A stretch of DNA of 64,000 nucleotides from Mycobacterium sp. (GCA_016197405.1 JACPVR010000018.1:1-64000), one strand, 5' to 3'. Shown: positions 8,401-16,933, numbered from the stretch's first letter. The notes: generated by a model from the letters alone, not told the origin. Numbers and translations are program-made.

Positions 8401-8431
8401 TGCAAGTGCTCCCGTCACACGCCCGTCGCGA

Positions 8432-10390
8432 TCAGCCTTCGATTTTGCGCGCTCCGAGCTCGTTCTGCAGCAGCTCCAAAGCGACTTCCTCGGGATCGCG
8501 TCGCGGCGCCGCGGAGGTGTCGTCGATGGCCGCCTCGGCGAGCATGCGTTCCTCTTCGGCACGTTCGGCGGCCACGCGCTGTTCGGCGACAGCGGCCTGT
8601 GGCGTGGGTGCCGGACCGGTGGGGGCCGCCGCGGCGGTGCCCAGTTCGCACCGGACCCGCCAGTTCACGCCGAGGGCATCTTTGAGCGCTTCCCGGATGA
8701 CATCGGTATTGCGCTGCTCGGACAGCCGCTTGGCCAGCGGCGCCGACTCGTGCATGAGCACCAGGGTGTCGCCGTCGACTGCGCGCACCGTCGCACCCGA
8801 GAGCATCACCTCGGTGGTGCGGCTGCGCTGGCGGACCTTCTCGCGCACCGTGGTCCACATGCTGCGCACCGCTGCCGCATCGGGTTCACCGGCGGCCGGT
8901 GCCGGCGGCGGCGCGGGCGACGGTACCGGAGCAGGCGGCGGGGCTTGCGGAGCCGGCGGAGGCGGAGCCGGTTCGGCTGCCGGCGGCGCAGCGGGCTCGC
9001 GGGCCGGCACCGGTGGCTCGGGTGCAGGTGCAGGTGCCGGCGCGGCAGGCTCCGGTGCTGAAGCGGTGGGCGCGACCTCGGTCACCGGCGGCGGCGGTTC
9101 GGCCTCAACGGCCGGGCGCGATTCGGACTCCGGCGGCGCGGCCGCGGGCTGCTGGGTCTTGCGGACGAACTGTTTGGCCGCCCGCGGTGCCTGCTGAGCG
9201 TTCTCGCCGGCAGGGATCGACATGTCGAGACGGGTTTCGATGCGCTCGATGCGCTGCAGCAGGGCGGCCTCGGTATCGCTGGCCGACGGCAGCAGCAGCC
9301 GCGCACACACCACTTCCAGCAATAGCCGTGGTGCTGTCGCGCCGCGCATCTCGCCCAGTCCGGCGTGCACCACCTCGGCGTAGCGGGTCAGTGTCGCGGT
9401 GCCGATGCGGTGGGCCTGGTCGCGCATCTTGTCCAGCTCGTCTTCGGGCACCTCCACCACGCCGCGCTCGGCGGCATCCGGAACTGCCTGCAGCACAATG
9501 AGATCGCGGAAACGCTCCAGCAGATCGATGGCGAACCGGCGCGGATCGTGCCCGGCGTCGATGACCGATTCCACCGCGCCGAACAATGCCGCCGCGTCAC
9601 CGGCGGCCAGCGCCTCCACCGCGTCGTCGATCAACGCGACATCGGTGGCGCCAAGCAATGCCAGCGCCCGCTGGTAGGAGACGTGGCTTGTGCCCGACGG
9701 GCCGGTCTCCGAACCGGCGAGCAACTGGTCGAGCACCGACAAGGTGTCACGCGGCGAGCCACCGCCGGCCCGGATCACCAGCGGATACACCGCGTCGTCG
9801 ATGTCGACGTTCTCGGATGCGGTGATGCGTTCGATCAGTGAGCGCATGGTGCGCGGTGCCAGCAGCCGGAACGGGTAGTGGTGGGTGCGCGAGCGGATGG
9901 TCGGCAACACCTTCTCCGGCTCCGTCGTGGCGAAGACGAAGATCAGGTGCTCGGGCGGCTCCTCGACGATCTTGAGCAGCGCGTTGAAACCGGCGGTGGT
10001 GACCATGTGCGCTTCGTCGATGATGAAGATTCGGTAGCGCGACTGCGCCGGCGCGTAGAAGGCCCGGTCGCGCAGTTCACGGGTGTCGTCCACGCCGCCG
10101 TGGCTGGCGGCGTCGAGTTCGGTGACATCGACGCTGCCGCCGCCGTTGGGCGCCAACGCCACACACGAGTCGCATACGCCGCACGGCGTCGGTGTCGGGC
10201 CCTGCTCGCAGTTCAGTGAGCGCGCCAGGATGCGCGCCGATGACGTCTTACCGCAGCCGCGCGGCCCGGAGAACAGATAGGCATGGTTGATCCGGCCGGC
10301 CTGCAGCGCGGTGGACAGCGGCGCGGTGACATGCTCCTGCCCCTCCACCTCGGCGAAGGTTGCCGGTCGGTACTTGCGGTAAAGAGCCAC
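8432..10390 (-). CDS. dnaX: DNA polymerase III subunit gamma/tau
   Basis: 652 aa, longer than the roughly 578 aa I recall for M. tuberculosis. It is the clamp-loader ATPase and organiser of the replicase. Visible are the start ALYRKYRPATFAEVEGQEHV, Walker A GPRGCGKTSSAR, the four-Cys zinc module CEQGPTPTPCGVCDSC, Walker B with DEAH, and the SRC-like QALLKIVEEPPEH region. Residues about 410-510 are a Pro/Ala/Glu-rich linker of low complexity, which accounts for the extra length. A C-terminal tau-like domain follows. GTG start at 10390. I see no slippery A-run for programmed frameshifting. Confidence 0.96.
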   Translation of the reverse strand: MALYRKYRPATFAEVEGQEHVTAPLSTALQAGRINHAYLFSGPRGCGKTSSARILARSLNCEQGPTPTPCGVCDSCVALAPNGGGSVDVTELDAASHGGVDDTRELRDRAFYAPAQSRYRIFIIDEAHMVTTAGFNALLKIVEEPPEHLIFVFATTEPEKVLPTIRSRTHHYPFRLLAPRTMRSLIERITASENVDIDDAVYPLVIRAGGGSPRDTLSVLDQLLAGSETGPSGTSHVSYQRALALLGATDVALIDDAVEALAAGDAAALFGAVESVIDAGHDPRRFAIDLLERFRDLIVLQAVPDAAERGVVEVPEDELDKMRDQAHRIGTATLTRYAEVVHAGLGEMRGATAPRLLLEVVCARLLLPSASDTEAALLQRIERIETRLDMSIPAGENAQQAPRAAKQFVRKTQQPAAAPPESESRPAVEAEPPPPVTEVAPTASAPEPAAPAPAPAPEPPVPAREPAAPPAAEPAPPPPAPQAPPPAPVPSPAPPPAPAAGEPDAAAVRSMWTTVREKVRQRSRTTEVMLSGATVRAVDGDTLVLMHESAPLAKRLSEQRNTDVIREALKDALGVNWRVRCELGTAAAAPTGPAPTPQAAVAEQRVAAERAEEERMLAEAAIDDTSAAPRRDPEEVALELLQNELGARKIEG

Positions 10391-10396
10391 GTGAGC

Positions 10397-10402
10397 AGGC
10401 TA
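10397..10402 (-). promoter_or_regulatory. -10 element TAGCCT for leaderless dnaX
   Basis: On the minus strand TAGCCT ends 6 bases before the dnaX GTG. No ribosome-binding site lies between, so transcription probably starts on the start codon. Confidence 0.45.
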
Positions 10403-10458
10403 CCCACTCGGTCCGACGACGCCGGGCGAGGCGTCCGGCACCCCCACCCGCCGGGTGA

Positions 10459-11196
10459 TCACAACTGGGAGGCACCGCCGTCGACAGCGAGCTCGGTACC
10501 CGTGGTGTAGGTGGCGTCGAAGCCGAGGAAAGCGATCGCCTTGGCTATCTCGTCGGCCTCCCCGACGCGCTGCATGGGGTTCTCCGCGGCCATCTGGGCA
10601 AGGAACTGGCGTGCGGTTTCCGCGGGCACGGACCGTTCGAGGATGCCGGTGTCCACCGGCCCCGGCGAGACGGCGTTGACCCGAATACCGTTGCCGATCA
10701 GTTCGCGGGCGAACGTACGCGTCATGGAGCGCAGCGCCGCCTTGGTCGCCGAATACACGCTCGTGCCCGCAATGCCCTTGACGTTGCTGACCGATGTCGT
10801 CAGTACCACCGCGCCACCTGACGGCATCAGCGGCAGGAATTTCTGCAGGGTGAAGAACGGGGCTTTGGCGTTGAGGGCGAAGATCTCGTCGAAAGCGGAC
10901 TCGGTGGTGTCCTGCAGCGTCGACATCAGGGTGCCGCCTGCGTTGAGCACGAGCAGGTCGACACTGCCGAGTTCGGTGGCCACACGCTCGACGAGCGCTT
11001 CGATACCGGAGATCGCGTCGCTTCGTTCCACGATCGCCGACGGACCGAGCACAGCCCTGGCGGCCTGCAGAGACGCCGGGGTCCGGCCCGTCACCAGCAC
11101 CCGGGCGCCACCGTCGCTCAGCAGCTTCGCCGTGGCCAGCCCGATACCGCTGGTGCCTCCGGTGATCACCACGTTCTTGCCGTCGTATCTGTCCAT
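10459..11196 (-). CDS. Short-chain dehydrogenase/reductase (classical SDR)
   Basis: 245 aa. Cofactor loop TGGTSGIGLATAKLL (about residues 11-25), LVLNAGG (NAG motif), the Ser of TTSVSNVKG, the catalytic YSATK and the PGPVDTGIL turn are all present, so it should be an active NAD(P)(H)-dependent oxidoreductase. The residue after the second beta strand (TGRTP) suggests an NADP preference. ATG at 11196 has GAGGAGATG upstream on the minus strand; an upstream extension in the same frame lacks homology-like sequence. It is divergent from a LysR regulator, the usual activator/target layout. Substrate unknown. Confidence 0.88.
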   Translation of the reverse strand: MDRYDGKNVVITGGTSGIGLATAKLLSDGGARVLVTGRTPASLQAARAVLGPSAIVERSDAISGIEALVERVATELGSVDLLVLNAGGTLMSTLQDTTESAFDEIFALNAKAPFFTLQKFLPLMPSGGAVVLTTSVSNVKGIAGTSVYSATKAALRSMTRTFARELIGNGIRVNAVSPGPVDTGILERSVPAETARQFLAQMAAENPMQRVGEADEIAKAIAFLGFDATYTTGTELAVDGGASQL

Positions 11197-11269
11197 TACC
11201 GCATCTCCTCGTCGCCGTCCGGTGTCTTCTCGAGTGTTCTGCCGTCGCCGAGCCGCTGTCCAAGACCTG

Positions 11270-11291
11270 TTCGGTACCCCGCCATACCGAA
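11270..11291. promoter_or_regulatory. Probable LysR-type binding site
   Basis: Arms TTCGGTA (11270-11276) and TACCGAA (11285-11291) form a perfect 7-bp inverted repeat around 8 bases and contain the T-N11-A core typical of LysR boxes. It lies between the divergent SDR and LysR genes. Confidence 0.6.
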
Positions 11292-11348
11292 ACGGCATGG
11301 AATAGCGCCGATCGTCGGAGAGGTTGAGCTGGCCATGAGGACTGCCTG

Positions 11349-12221
11349 GTGAACGATCTGGGAATCGACCTGGAGCTGCGACTGGTGCGCTATTTCACGG
11401 TGGTGGCCGAGCACCTCAATTTCGGCAGGGCCGCCGCCGAGCTACACCTGGCGCAGCCGTCGCTGAGCCGTCAGATCCAGCGCTTGGAGGACCGCCTCGG
11501 CGTCCGCCTGCTGGACCGCACACCGCAGGGCACCTTGCTCACCGAGGCGGGCAAGGCGTTCCTGCCGGAGGCTCATGCGCTGCTGCAGGCCGCTCGGCAG
11601 GCGGCGCTGACGGCGCGCGCCTACGCCCCGGACGGAAAGGTCATCGTCGGTTACGTCGAGGACCTGGTCATCACGCCGGCGATCCGCGAACTGCGCCGCC
11701 GATTCCCGCGGGCCGAGATCGGCACCCGCCATCTGGAGTGCTACGACGAGCGGGCGCTCATCGAGGGCAAGGTCGACGTCCTGGTGGTCCGGGATCCGCG
11801 GACTCTGGAGGCGGCCGAGACCCGCATCACCGTGCTCTACGAGGAGCCCCGGGTGCTGGTGGTACCGATCGGCCATCCGCTGGCCGGACGCGCATCGGTG
11901 TCCCCGGATGATCTCGCCGGCCAGGATCTCATCTGCCCGTACAGCGGTACCCGCTCGATCCGTCCGACCGATCCGGGACCGATCTCGGCCGGCCCGGTAA
12001 CCGAGAGTTTCGAGGACAGACTGGAACTCGTCGCCGGCGGCCAGGGCATCGCCCTGCTACCGGTCGGTGACCGGCGCAGCTCCCTGCGTACCGACCTGGT
12101 GACCGTCCCGGCCCGGGGGGTGCCCGCGAGCAGGGTCATGGTCGCCACCAAGGTCGGGGATCCGAACCCGCTCGTCGCCCGATTCGTCGAGACGGCCCGC
12201 ACCCACCTGCGGGCGAGCTAG
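11349..12221 (+). CDS. LysR-family transcriptional regulator
   Basis: 290 aa. The N-terminal winged helix-turn-helix reads LRLVRYFTVVAEHLNFGRAA, AELHLAQPSLSRQIQRLED and LGVRLLDRTPQGTLLTEAG (about residues 10-68), then a periplasmic-binding-like sensor domain. GTG start at 11349. It is divergent from the SDR at 10459-11196 with a T-N11-A inverted repeat between, so the SDR is its likely target. Its stop overlaps that of convergent aspC in a CTAG. Confidence 0.88.
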   Translation: MNDLGIDLELRLVRYFTVVAEHLNFGRAAAELHLAQPSLSRQIQRLEDRLGVRLLDRTPQGTLLTEAGKAFLPEAHALLQAARQAALTARAYAPDGKVIVGYVEDLVITPAIRELRRRFPRAEIGTRHLECYDERALIEGKVDVLVVRDPRTLEAAETRITVLYEEPRVLVVPIGHPLAGRASVSPDDLAGQDLICPYSGTRSIRPTDPGPISAGPVTESFEDRLELVAGGQGIALLPVGDRRSSLRTDLVTVPARGVPASRVMVATKVGDPNPLVARFVETARTHLRAS

Positions 12222-13507
12222 ATCCCGTCGAGGAGCGACTCGGTGGCCGCCAGCAGGGTGCAGGTGGCCAGACCTTCGATGGCGGCGCGCAGGTCCGGCA
12301 GCGCCGGAAACGTCGGCGCGATGCGAATGTTCTTGTCTTCGGGGTCTTTTCGGTATGGAAACGCCGCCCCGGCCTCGGTCAGGGCGATACCGGCGTCCTT
12401 GGCGAGTCCGATGGTGCGCTTGGCGGTGCCGGGCAGTACATCGAGGCTGACGAAGTACCCACCGTCGGGGTCGGTCCAGGACGCCACCTTCGACTCGCCG
12501 AGCCGGTCGGCCAGGATCTCGGCCACCAAAGCGAACTTGGGTTCCAGCAGCTGCTGATGGCGTTGCATGTGCAGGCGCACACCGTCGGCATCACCGAAGA
12601 ACTTCAGGTGGCGCAACTGGTTGACCTTGTCCGGGCCGATGCTCTTCTTGCCGGCGTACTGCAGATACCACGCGATGTTGCCCAGCGATCCGCCGAAGAA
12701 GCTGACACCGGCGCCCGCGAAGGTGATCTTCGATGTCGAGGCGAACACGTACGGCCGGTTGGGGTTTCCCGCGGCGGCCGCCAATCCCAACACGTCGACC
12801 TGCCGCAGGAAATCGTGGGTCAGGGTGTGCACGGCGTAAGCGTTGTCCCAGAACAACCGGAAATCTGTTGCCGCCGTTTTCATTTGGACCAACCGCCGGA
12901 CATTCTCCCAGGAGTAGACGACGCCGGTGGGGTTGGAGTACACCGGCACGCACCACATGCCCTTGATGGCGGGGTCGGCGGCGACGAGCTCCTCGATCAG
13001 GTCCACATCGGGACCGTCCTCGCGCATCGGCACCGGGACCATCTCGATACCCAGGGTTTCGGTGATCGCGAAGTGCCGGTCGTACCCGGGTGCGGGGCAC
13101 AGGAATTTGATCCCGCCGGCGCGCAGATCCTCGATCCACGGCCGCGGCGAATCCACCGCACCGTGCAGCAGCGCGAACACCAGGACGTCGTGCATCAACT
13201 CCAGGCTCGCGTTGTTACCGGCGATCAGGTTCTGCACCGGGATGCCGAGCAGCTCACCGAAGATCTCCCGGAGTTCGGGCAGTCCGTGCAGACCGCCGTA
13301 GTTGCGGGTGTCGGTGCCCTCGCCGTCGCGATAGGAGTCACGACCCGGCAGTTCCAGCAGCGCGTTGGACAGATCGAGCTGCTCGGCGGACGGCTTGCCC
13401 CGGGTCAGGTCCAGCTTGAGCTTCTTGGCCTGCAGCTCCGCGTAGTTGCGTTGCTGCCGCTCGTGCTCGGCCTGCAATTCTGCGCGGCCGAGGGAGATAA
13501 ACGACAC
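12218..13507 (-). CDS. aspC: Aspartate aminotransferase AspC (Rv3722c-type)
   Basis: About 429 aa, PLP-dependent fold-type I of the unusual Asp_aminotransf subfamily (MocR-like), matching Rv3722c in the same place, where it is the main aspartate aminotransferase. Visible are DLTRGKPSAEQLDLS, the NYGGLHGLPELREIF substrate segment, WCVPVYSNPTGVVYS (the NPTG binding Asn), FWDNAYAVH (the Asp/Tyr PLP contacts) and FASTSKITFAGAGVSFFGG with the Schiff-base Lys. I choose GTG at 13507 (reading SFISLGRAELQAEH) because AAAGG stands 7 bases upstream; an earlier GTG at 13522 would add five residues. The 5' end is close to the divergently read SRP RNA promoter region. Confidence 0.92.
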   Translation of the reverse strand: MSFISLGRAELQAEHERQQRNYAELQAKKLKLDLTRGKPSAEQLDLSNALLELPGRDSYRDGEGTDTRNYGGLHGLPELREIFGELLGIPVQNLIAGNNASLELMHDVLVFALLHGAVDSPRPWIEDLRAGGIKFLCPAPGYDRHFAITETLGIEMVPVPMREDGPDVDLIEELVAADPAIKGMWCVPVYSNPTGVVYSWENVRRLVQMKTAATDFRLFWDNAYAVHTLTHDFLRQVDVLGLAAAAGNPNRPYVFASTSKITFAGAGVSFFGGSLGNIAWYLQYAGKKSIGPDKVNQLRHLKFFGDADGVRLHMQRHQQLLEPKFALVAEILADRLGESKVASWTDPDGGYFVSLDVLPGTAKRTIGLAKDAGIALTEAGAAFPYRKDPEDKNIRIAPTFPALPDLRAAIEGLATCTLLAATESLLDGI

Positions 13508-13561
13508 TTTTGCGCCTTTCACGACCGGGGCGCCTTCACCAGCCGGGGTTCGGAGACAAAT

Positions 13562-13649
13562 GGGGACCCCGCGCACCCGCTAGAGCCCGTTGACCCTTGC
13601 TGCCTTCCGGCCCTGGGGGAGTTCACAGGATGGACGCCGCGCGGGGTCC
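13562..13649 (-). ncRNA. ffs: Signal recognition particle 4.5S RNA
   Basis: The minus strand holds the SRP RNA apical motif GGCCGGAAGGCAGCAAGGGT (the GGAA tetraloop and the asymmetric A-rich internal loop bound by Ffh), and the ends pair as GGACCCCGCGC with GCGCGGGGTCC to make one long hairpin of about 88 nt. Small bacterial SRP RNAs have this form. The position between aspC and tRNA-Ser is the same as in M. tuberculosis. Exact ends are estimated from the helix and from the -10 element at 13656-13661. Confidence 0.93.
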
Positions 13650-13655
13650 ACGAAG

Positions 13656-13661
13656 AGTCTA
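13656..13661 (-). promoter_or_regulatory. -10 element TAGACT of the SRP RNA promoter
   Basis: TAGACT on the minus strand lies 6 bases before the first G of the SRP RNA closing helix. The -35 region is not clear. Confidence 0.5.
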
Positions 13662-13742
13662 GTCCACATCCGGAAGTGCCCGTGCGCGCGAGGAGAGCAC
13701 CGCCCACAGCGGACGTTCAGTGAGTCGATTTGTGCACTCGGC

Positions 13743-13748
13743 TACCAT
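13743..13748 (+). promoter_or_regulatory. -10 element TACCAT of the tRNA-Ser promoter
   Basis: TACCAT stands 7 bases before the first base of the tRNA; TGAGTC 16 bases further up could be a weak -35. Confidence 0.4.
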
Positions 13749-13755
13749 TGCCGAC

Positions 13756-13841
13756 GGAGGATTCGCCTAGTGGCCTATGGCGCTCGCCTGGAACGCGGGT
13801 TGGGTTAACAGCCCTCAGGGGTTCAAATCCCCTATCCTCCG
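13756..13841 (+). tRNA. serV: tRNA-Ser (anticodon GGA)
   Basis: The acceptor GGAGGAT pairs with ATCCTCC. The anticodon stem CTCGC/GCGGG encloses loop CTGGAAC with anticodon GGA, reading UCC/UCU. The long variable arm is typical of serine tRNA, and the T arm is AGGGGTTCAAATCCCCT. The discriminator is G at 13841 and CCA is not encoded. The same tRNA sits beside the SRP RNA in M. tuberculosis. Confidence 0.96.
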
Positions 13842-13846
13842 CACCG

Positions 13847-13889
13847 GTCCGGGGTGCCACCTTCAGTAACTGTCGGTGGCACCCCGGAC
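13847..13889 (+). terminator. Strong hairpin after tRNA-Ser
   Basis: A perfect 15-bp stem (13847-13861 with 13875-13889; arm begins GTCCGGGGTG) around a 13-base loop, starting 6 bases after the tRNA. It lacks a T-tract, like many mycobacterial terminators. Because it covers a GTG at 13876 it also argues against starting lucA there. Confidence 0.7.
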
Positions 13890-13911
13890 GCGCAATAGTC
13901 CGAGGAGTGGT

Positions 13912-14640
13912 ATGCGACGCGGCATCCTGGTGACCTGGCACGCGGTATCCCTGCTGGCGGCCGGTGCTCTGTTCTTTTTCTTCGTACTGCCGCGGTGGCC
14001 CGAGCTCATGGGCGATGTGTCGCATACCTGGGGCACGGTTCTGCGGGTCGGCACGGGCATTCTCCTGGCCCTGACCGCACTTCCGGTGGTGTTCAGCCTG
14101 GTCAAGAGCCGACGGCCGGAGTTCGGCACACCGCAGTTGGCACTGTCGCTGCGGGTCTGGTCGATCGTGGGTCAGGTGGTGGCCGGGGTGTTGATCGTCA
14201 TCGCCGCCGTCGTCGAGATCTGGGTGAGCCTGGACACCGCGGGCCCGGTGCTGTTCGGGGTCTACGGTGCCGCGGCGGCGATCGCGGTGCTCGGGGCGCT
14301 GGCGTTCTATCTGGCTCTGGCCGCGGAGACCGCACCGCCGCCGCCCAAACCGCTCAAGCCGAAGAAGACCACCCAGGGTGGCGGCGACACCACGCCCGCC
14401 GACCGAGCCGAACCCGAAGCCGAAGCCGAAGCCACGGTCGACGACACCGTTGAGGCCGACGAAGAAGTCGGCGACGAAGCCGAGGCGCCCGCGCAGGTCG
14501 TCGCGGAAGCCTCCGACGAGGTCACCGAGACGGAACCGTCCGCCGAGGACGAGGCCAAGACCGACGAACCCCGTCGCCGGCTACGTAATCGCAGGCCGTC
14601 GGGCAAAACCGGGCGCGGCGGCGTCGCGCTTTCGGACTGA
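13912..14640 (+). CDS. lucA: LucA-like membrane protein (Rv3723), lipid-uptake coordinator
   Basis: About 242 aa. Four hydrophobic segments occupy the first 150 residues (LVTWHAVSLLAAGALFFFFV; VGTGILLALTALPVVFSLV; IVGQVVAGVLIVIAAVVEIW; AAAAIAVLGALAFYLALAAE). A long cytoplasmic tail follows, rich in Glu/Asp/Ala and ending basic (RRRLRNRR). In M. tuberculosis the gene after tRNA-Ser is Rv3723/LucA, which stabilises Mce1 and Mce4 fatty-acid and cholesterol importers; identity here rests on synteny and topology. ATG at 13912 has GAGGAG just upstream and avoids the hairpin that covers an earlier in-frame GTG. Confidence 0.75.
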   Translation: MRRGILVTWHAVSLLAAGALFFFFVLPRWPELMGDVSHTWGTVLRVGTGILLALTALPVVFSLVKSRRPEFGTPQLALSLRVWSIVGQVVAGVLIVIAAVVEIWVSLDTAGPVLFGVYGAAAAIAVLGALAFYLALAAETAPPPPKPLKPKKTTQGGGDTTPADRAEPEAEAEATVDDTVEADEEVGDEAEAPAQVVAEASDEVTETEPSAEDEAKTDEPRRRLRNRRPSGKTGRGGVALSD

Positions 14641-14667
14641 GAGCAAAAAGTCCCACCCGGGAAATAT

Positions 14668-14677
14668 TTGACGTCAA
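14668..14677. promoter_or_regulatory. Palindrome TTGACGTCAA upstream of reductase-like gene
   Basis: A perfect 10-bp palindrome in an AT-richer stretch about 40 bases before the GTG at 14717. It could be an operator for an unknown regulator; no regulator gene is adjacent. Confidence 0.3.
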
Positions 14678-14704
14678 TCCCGGTACGGGCCAGCGACGCG
14701 ACCC

Positions 14705-14710
14705 TATGCT
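14705..14710 (+). promoter_or_regulatory. -10 element TATGCT for leaderless 14717 gene
   Basis: TATGCT ends 6 bases before GTG 14717, with no ribosome-binding site between, consistent with a leaderless transcript. Confidence 0.5.
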
Positions 14711-14716
14711 GAGCGA

Positions 14717-15799
14717 GTGCTCAACACAGCCTCGGAGCGTGCCCCCTACCGCGTCGTGCAATGGACCACCGGCAATGTCGGAAAGAGTTCGGTAGCCGCT
14801 ATCGCGGTCAACCCCAACCTGGAACTGGTGGGCTGCTACGCCTGGTCGCCGGACAAGGTCGGGAGGGATGTCGGCGACATCGCCGGTATCGAGCCCCTGG
14901 GCGTGACAGCGACCGACGATATCGACGCCCTGTTGGCGCTCAAGCCCGACGTGGTGGTCTACAACCCGATGTGGATCGACGTCGGCGAACTGGTGCGCAT
15001 CCTGTCCGCCGGTATCAACGTCGTCGCGACGGCGTCCTTCATCACCGGGCACAACCAGGGCGACGGCCGCGAGCAGATTGCGCAGGCCTGCAGGCAGGGC
15101 GGCTCGACGATGTTCGGCTCGGGTATCAGCCCCGGATACGTCAACCAGTTGTCCATCGTGGCGGCCGGCATCTGCGACCGCGTCGACAAGATCACCGTGA
15201 ACGAAGCCGCCGACACCACGTTCTACGACTCGCCGGCCACCGAGAAGCCGGTGGGCTTCGGCAGGCCCATCGACGATCCGGACCTGCAGACGATGACCGC
15301 GCACGGTACCGGGGTGTTCGGCGAAGCCGTGCGGATGGTCGCCGATGCGCTCGGGGTGGAACTCGACGAGGTGCGCTGCGTCGCCGAGTACGCGCAGACC
15401 ACCGAAGATCTCGACCTCGGCTCGTGGACCATCCCGGCCGGTTGCGTAGCCGGCGTGTACGCCAGCTGGCAGGGCATCATCGGCGGGACGTCGGTCGTCG
15501 AGATCAACGTCCGCTGGCGCAAAGGACAGACGTTGCAGCCGGACTGGCAGATCGAGCAGGACGGCTGGGTCATCGAGGTCGCCGGCCGGCCGACGGTCAC
15601 CATGAAGGTCGGCTTCCTGCCGCCACCCGACTTCGAGGCCACCACGCTGGAAGAGTTCATGGTGCTGGGCCACATCATGACGGCCACACCGCCGCTCAAT
15701 GCGATCCCGGCGGTCGTGGCGGCCGCGCCCGGCATCGTCACCTACAACGATCTGCCGTTGATCCTGCCTCGCGGCGTGGTGCCCGCGGCGGCATCCTGA
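14717..15799 (+). CDS. Dihydrodipicolinate-reductase-like NAD(P)-dependent oxidoreductase, copy 1
   Basis: 360 aa. The start YRVVQWTTGNVGKSSVAAIA has the GxxGxxG-type Rossmann loop found in a DapB/2,4-diaminopentanoate-dehydrogenase-like family that is expanded in mycobacteria. INVVATASFITGHN and GISPGYVNQLSIVAAGI are shared landmarks. True DapB is shorter and has a lysine-pathway context, so this one probably acts on another, perhaps lipid or steroid-derived, substrate. A clear paralogue lies at 56011-57099 (FATGNVGRHALQAI, GVDPGFSGDTLVYTAL). Monocistronic in appearance; leaderless GTG start. Confidence 0.78.
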   Translation: MLNTASERAPYRVVQWTTGNVGKSSVAAIAVNPNLELVGCYAWSPDKVGRDVGDIAGIEPLGVTATDDIDALLALKPDVVVYNPMWIDVGELVRILSAGINVVATASFITGHNQGDGREQIAQACRQGGSTMFGSGISPGYVNQLSIVAAGICDRVDKITVNEAADTTFYDSPATEKPVGFGRPIDDPDLQTMTAHGTGVFGEAVRMVADALGVELDEVRCVAEYAQTTEDLDLGSWTIPAGCVAGVYASWQGIIGGTSVVEINVRWRKGQTLQPDWQIEQDGWVIEVAGRPTVTMKVGFLPPPDFEATTLEEFMVLGHIMTATPPLNAIPAVVAAAPGIVTYNDLPLILPRGVVPAAAS

Positions 15800-15880
15800 G
15801 CGCACTGGCAGGCCCGGAGTCTTGGCTGGCAGGCAAAATGGGTAGGTAACGAACCTGTCCGTTCTGCCGAGAGGCATGTC

Positions 15881-16933
15881 ATGGCCCCCTTGCGACGCCG
15901 GCTACAGCTGGTCGCGACGCTGCTCTGCGCCCTGCTGCTGGCCCTGGTCGCTCCGCTTGGACACCCTGCCCTCGCGTTAGCCGCACCCATCGACGCCTCG
16001 GCGGCTGTGGCCGAGGTGACACCGGGCCTGGTCCAGATCACCACCCGGGTCGACTTCCAGGGCGTGGTGGGCAACGGCACCGGCATAGTGCTGACACCCG
16101 ACGGGCAGGTGCTGACCAACCGGCACGTCGTGCAGGGCGCCAACGACATCACCGCCATCAGCATGGGCAACGGGCGCAGCTACACCGCCGACGTGCTGGG
16201 CTACGACCGCAACGAGGACGTAGCCCTGTTGCAGCTGCGGGGCGCCTCCGGGCTGCCGGTGGCGCCGATCGGCGATTCCAACACCTTGCAGCAGGGCCAG
16301 CCCGTGGTCACCATCGGCAATGCCAACGGCACCGGGAATCCGCTGACCCACGAACAGGGCACGGTGACCTCGCTGAACCGCAGCATCGACGCCGAGGACG
16401 AGCTGACCGGAAGCAAGTTCAACCTCGGCGGCCTGATCGAGTCGTCGACCAACCTGCGCGCGGGCGACTCCGGCGGCGCGCTGGTCAATGCCGAGGGTGA
16501 GATCGTCGGGATGAACGCGGCGGCGACCCTCAACTTCAAGATGAACGGTGAATCCACACCGGGCGGTGCGGGATTCGCCATCCCGATCAACAAGGCGATC
16601 GATATCGCCAACCAGATCCGCAACGGCGCCGCCTCGGACGTCGTGCACCTCGGGCCTTCGGCCATGCTCGGCGTCGGCATCAGCGCCGATGGTGCCTCCG
16701 ACAGCGGGCTGGAGGTCAAGTCGGTGCTTCGTGGCGGACCGGCCGACCTGGCCGGTTTACGGCCGGGCGACACCATCGCCTCGGTCGACGGCACCCCGAT
16801 CAACTCCACCAATCAGCTGACGGGACTGCTCGATCAGCGCTATCCCGGTGCGGTCATCGACCTGAACTGGATCGACGCCAACGGGGTCGGCCGCAACGCC
16901 AAGGTGACGCTGGAGTCCGGGCCGGTCAGCTGA
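15881..16933 (+). CDS. pepA: Secreted trypsin-like serine protease with PDZ domain (PepA-like)
   Basis: 350 aa, close to M. tuberculosis PepA (Rv0125). Signal peptide about residues 1-35 (VATLLCALLLALVAPLG... ALAAP). The trypsin-like domain carries the catalytic His in LTNRHVVQG, Asp in NEDVALLQL and Ser in AGDSGGALVN. A PDZ domain (about 255-345) follows, with RPGDTIASVDGTPINS. It is a DegP/HtrA relative expected in the cell envelope. ATG start at 15881. Its end overlaps the convergent membrane-protein gene by 8 bases. Confidence 0.88.
   Translation: MAPLRRRLQLVATLLCALLLALVAPLGHPALALAAPIDASAAVAEVTPGLVQITTRVDFQGVVGNGTGIVLTPDGQVLTNRHVVQGANDITAISMGNGRSYTADVLGYDRNEDVALLQLRGASGLPVAPIGDSNTLQQGQPVVTIGNANGTGNPLTHEQGTVTSLNRSIDAEDELTGSKFNLGGLIESSTNLRAGDSGGALVNAEGEIVGMNAAATLNFKMNGESTPGGAGFAIPINKAIDIANQIRNGAASDVVHLGPSAMLGVGISADGASDSGLEVKSVLRGGPADLAGLRPGDTIASVDGTPINSTNQLTGLLDQRYPGAVIDLNWIDANGVGRNAKVTLESGPVS

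Noticed and set aside
8432..10390. Programmed frameshift producing short gamma in dnaX
   Set aside because: No A-rich slippery heptamer with downstream hairpin seen in the linker region.
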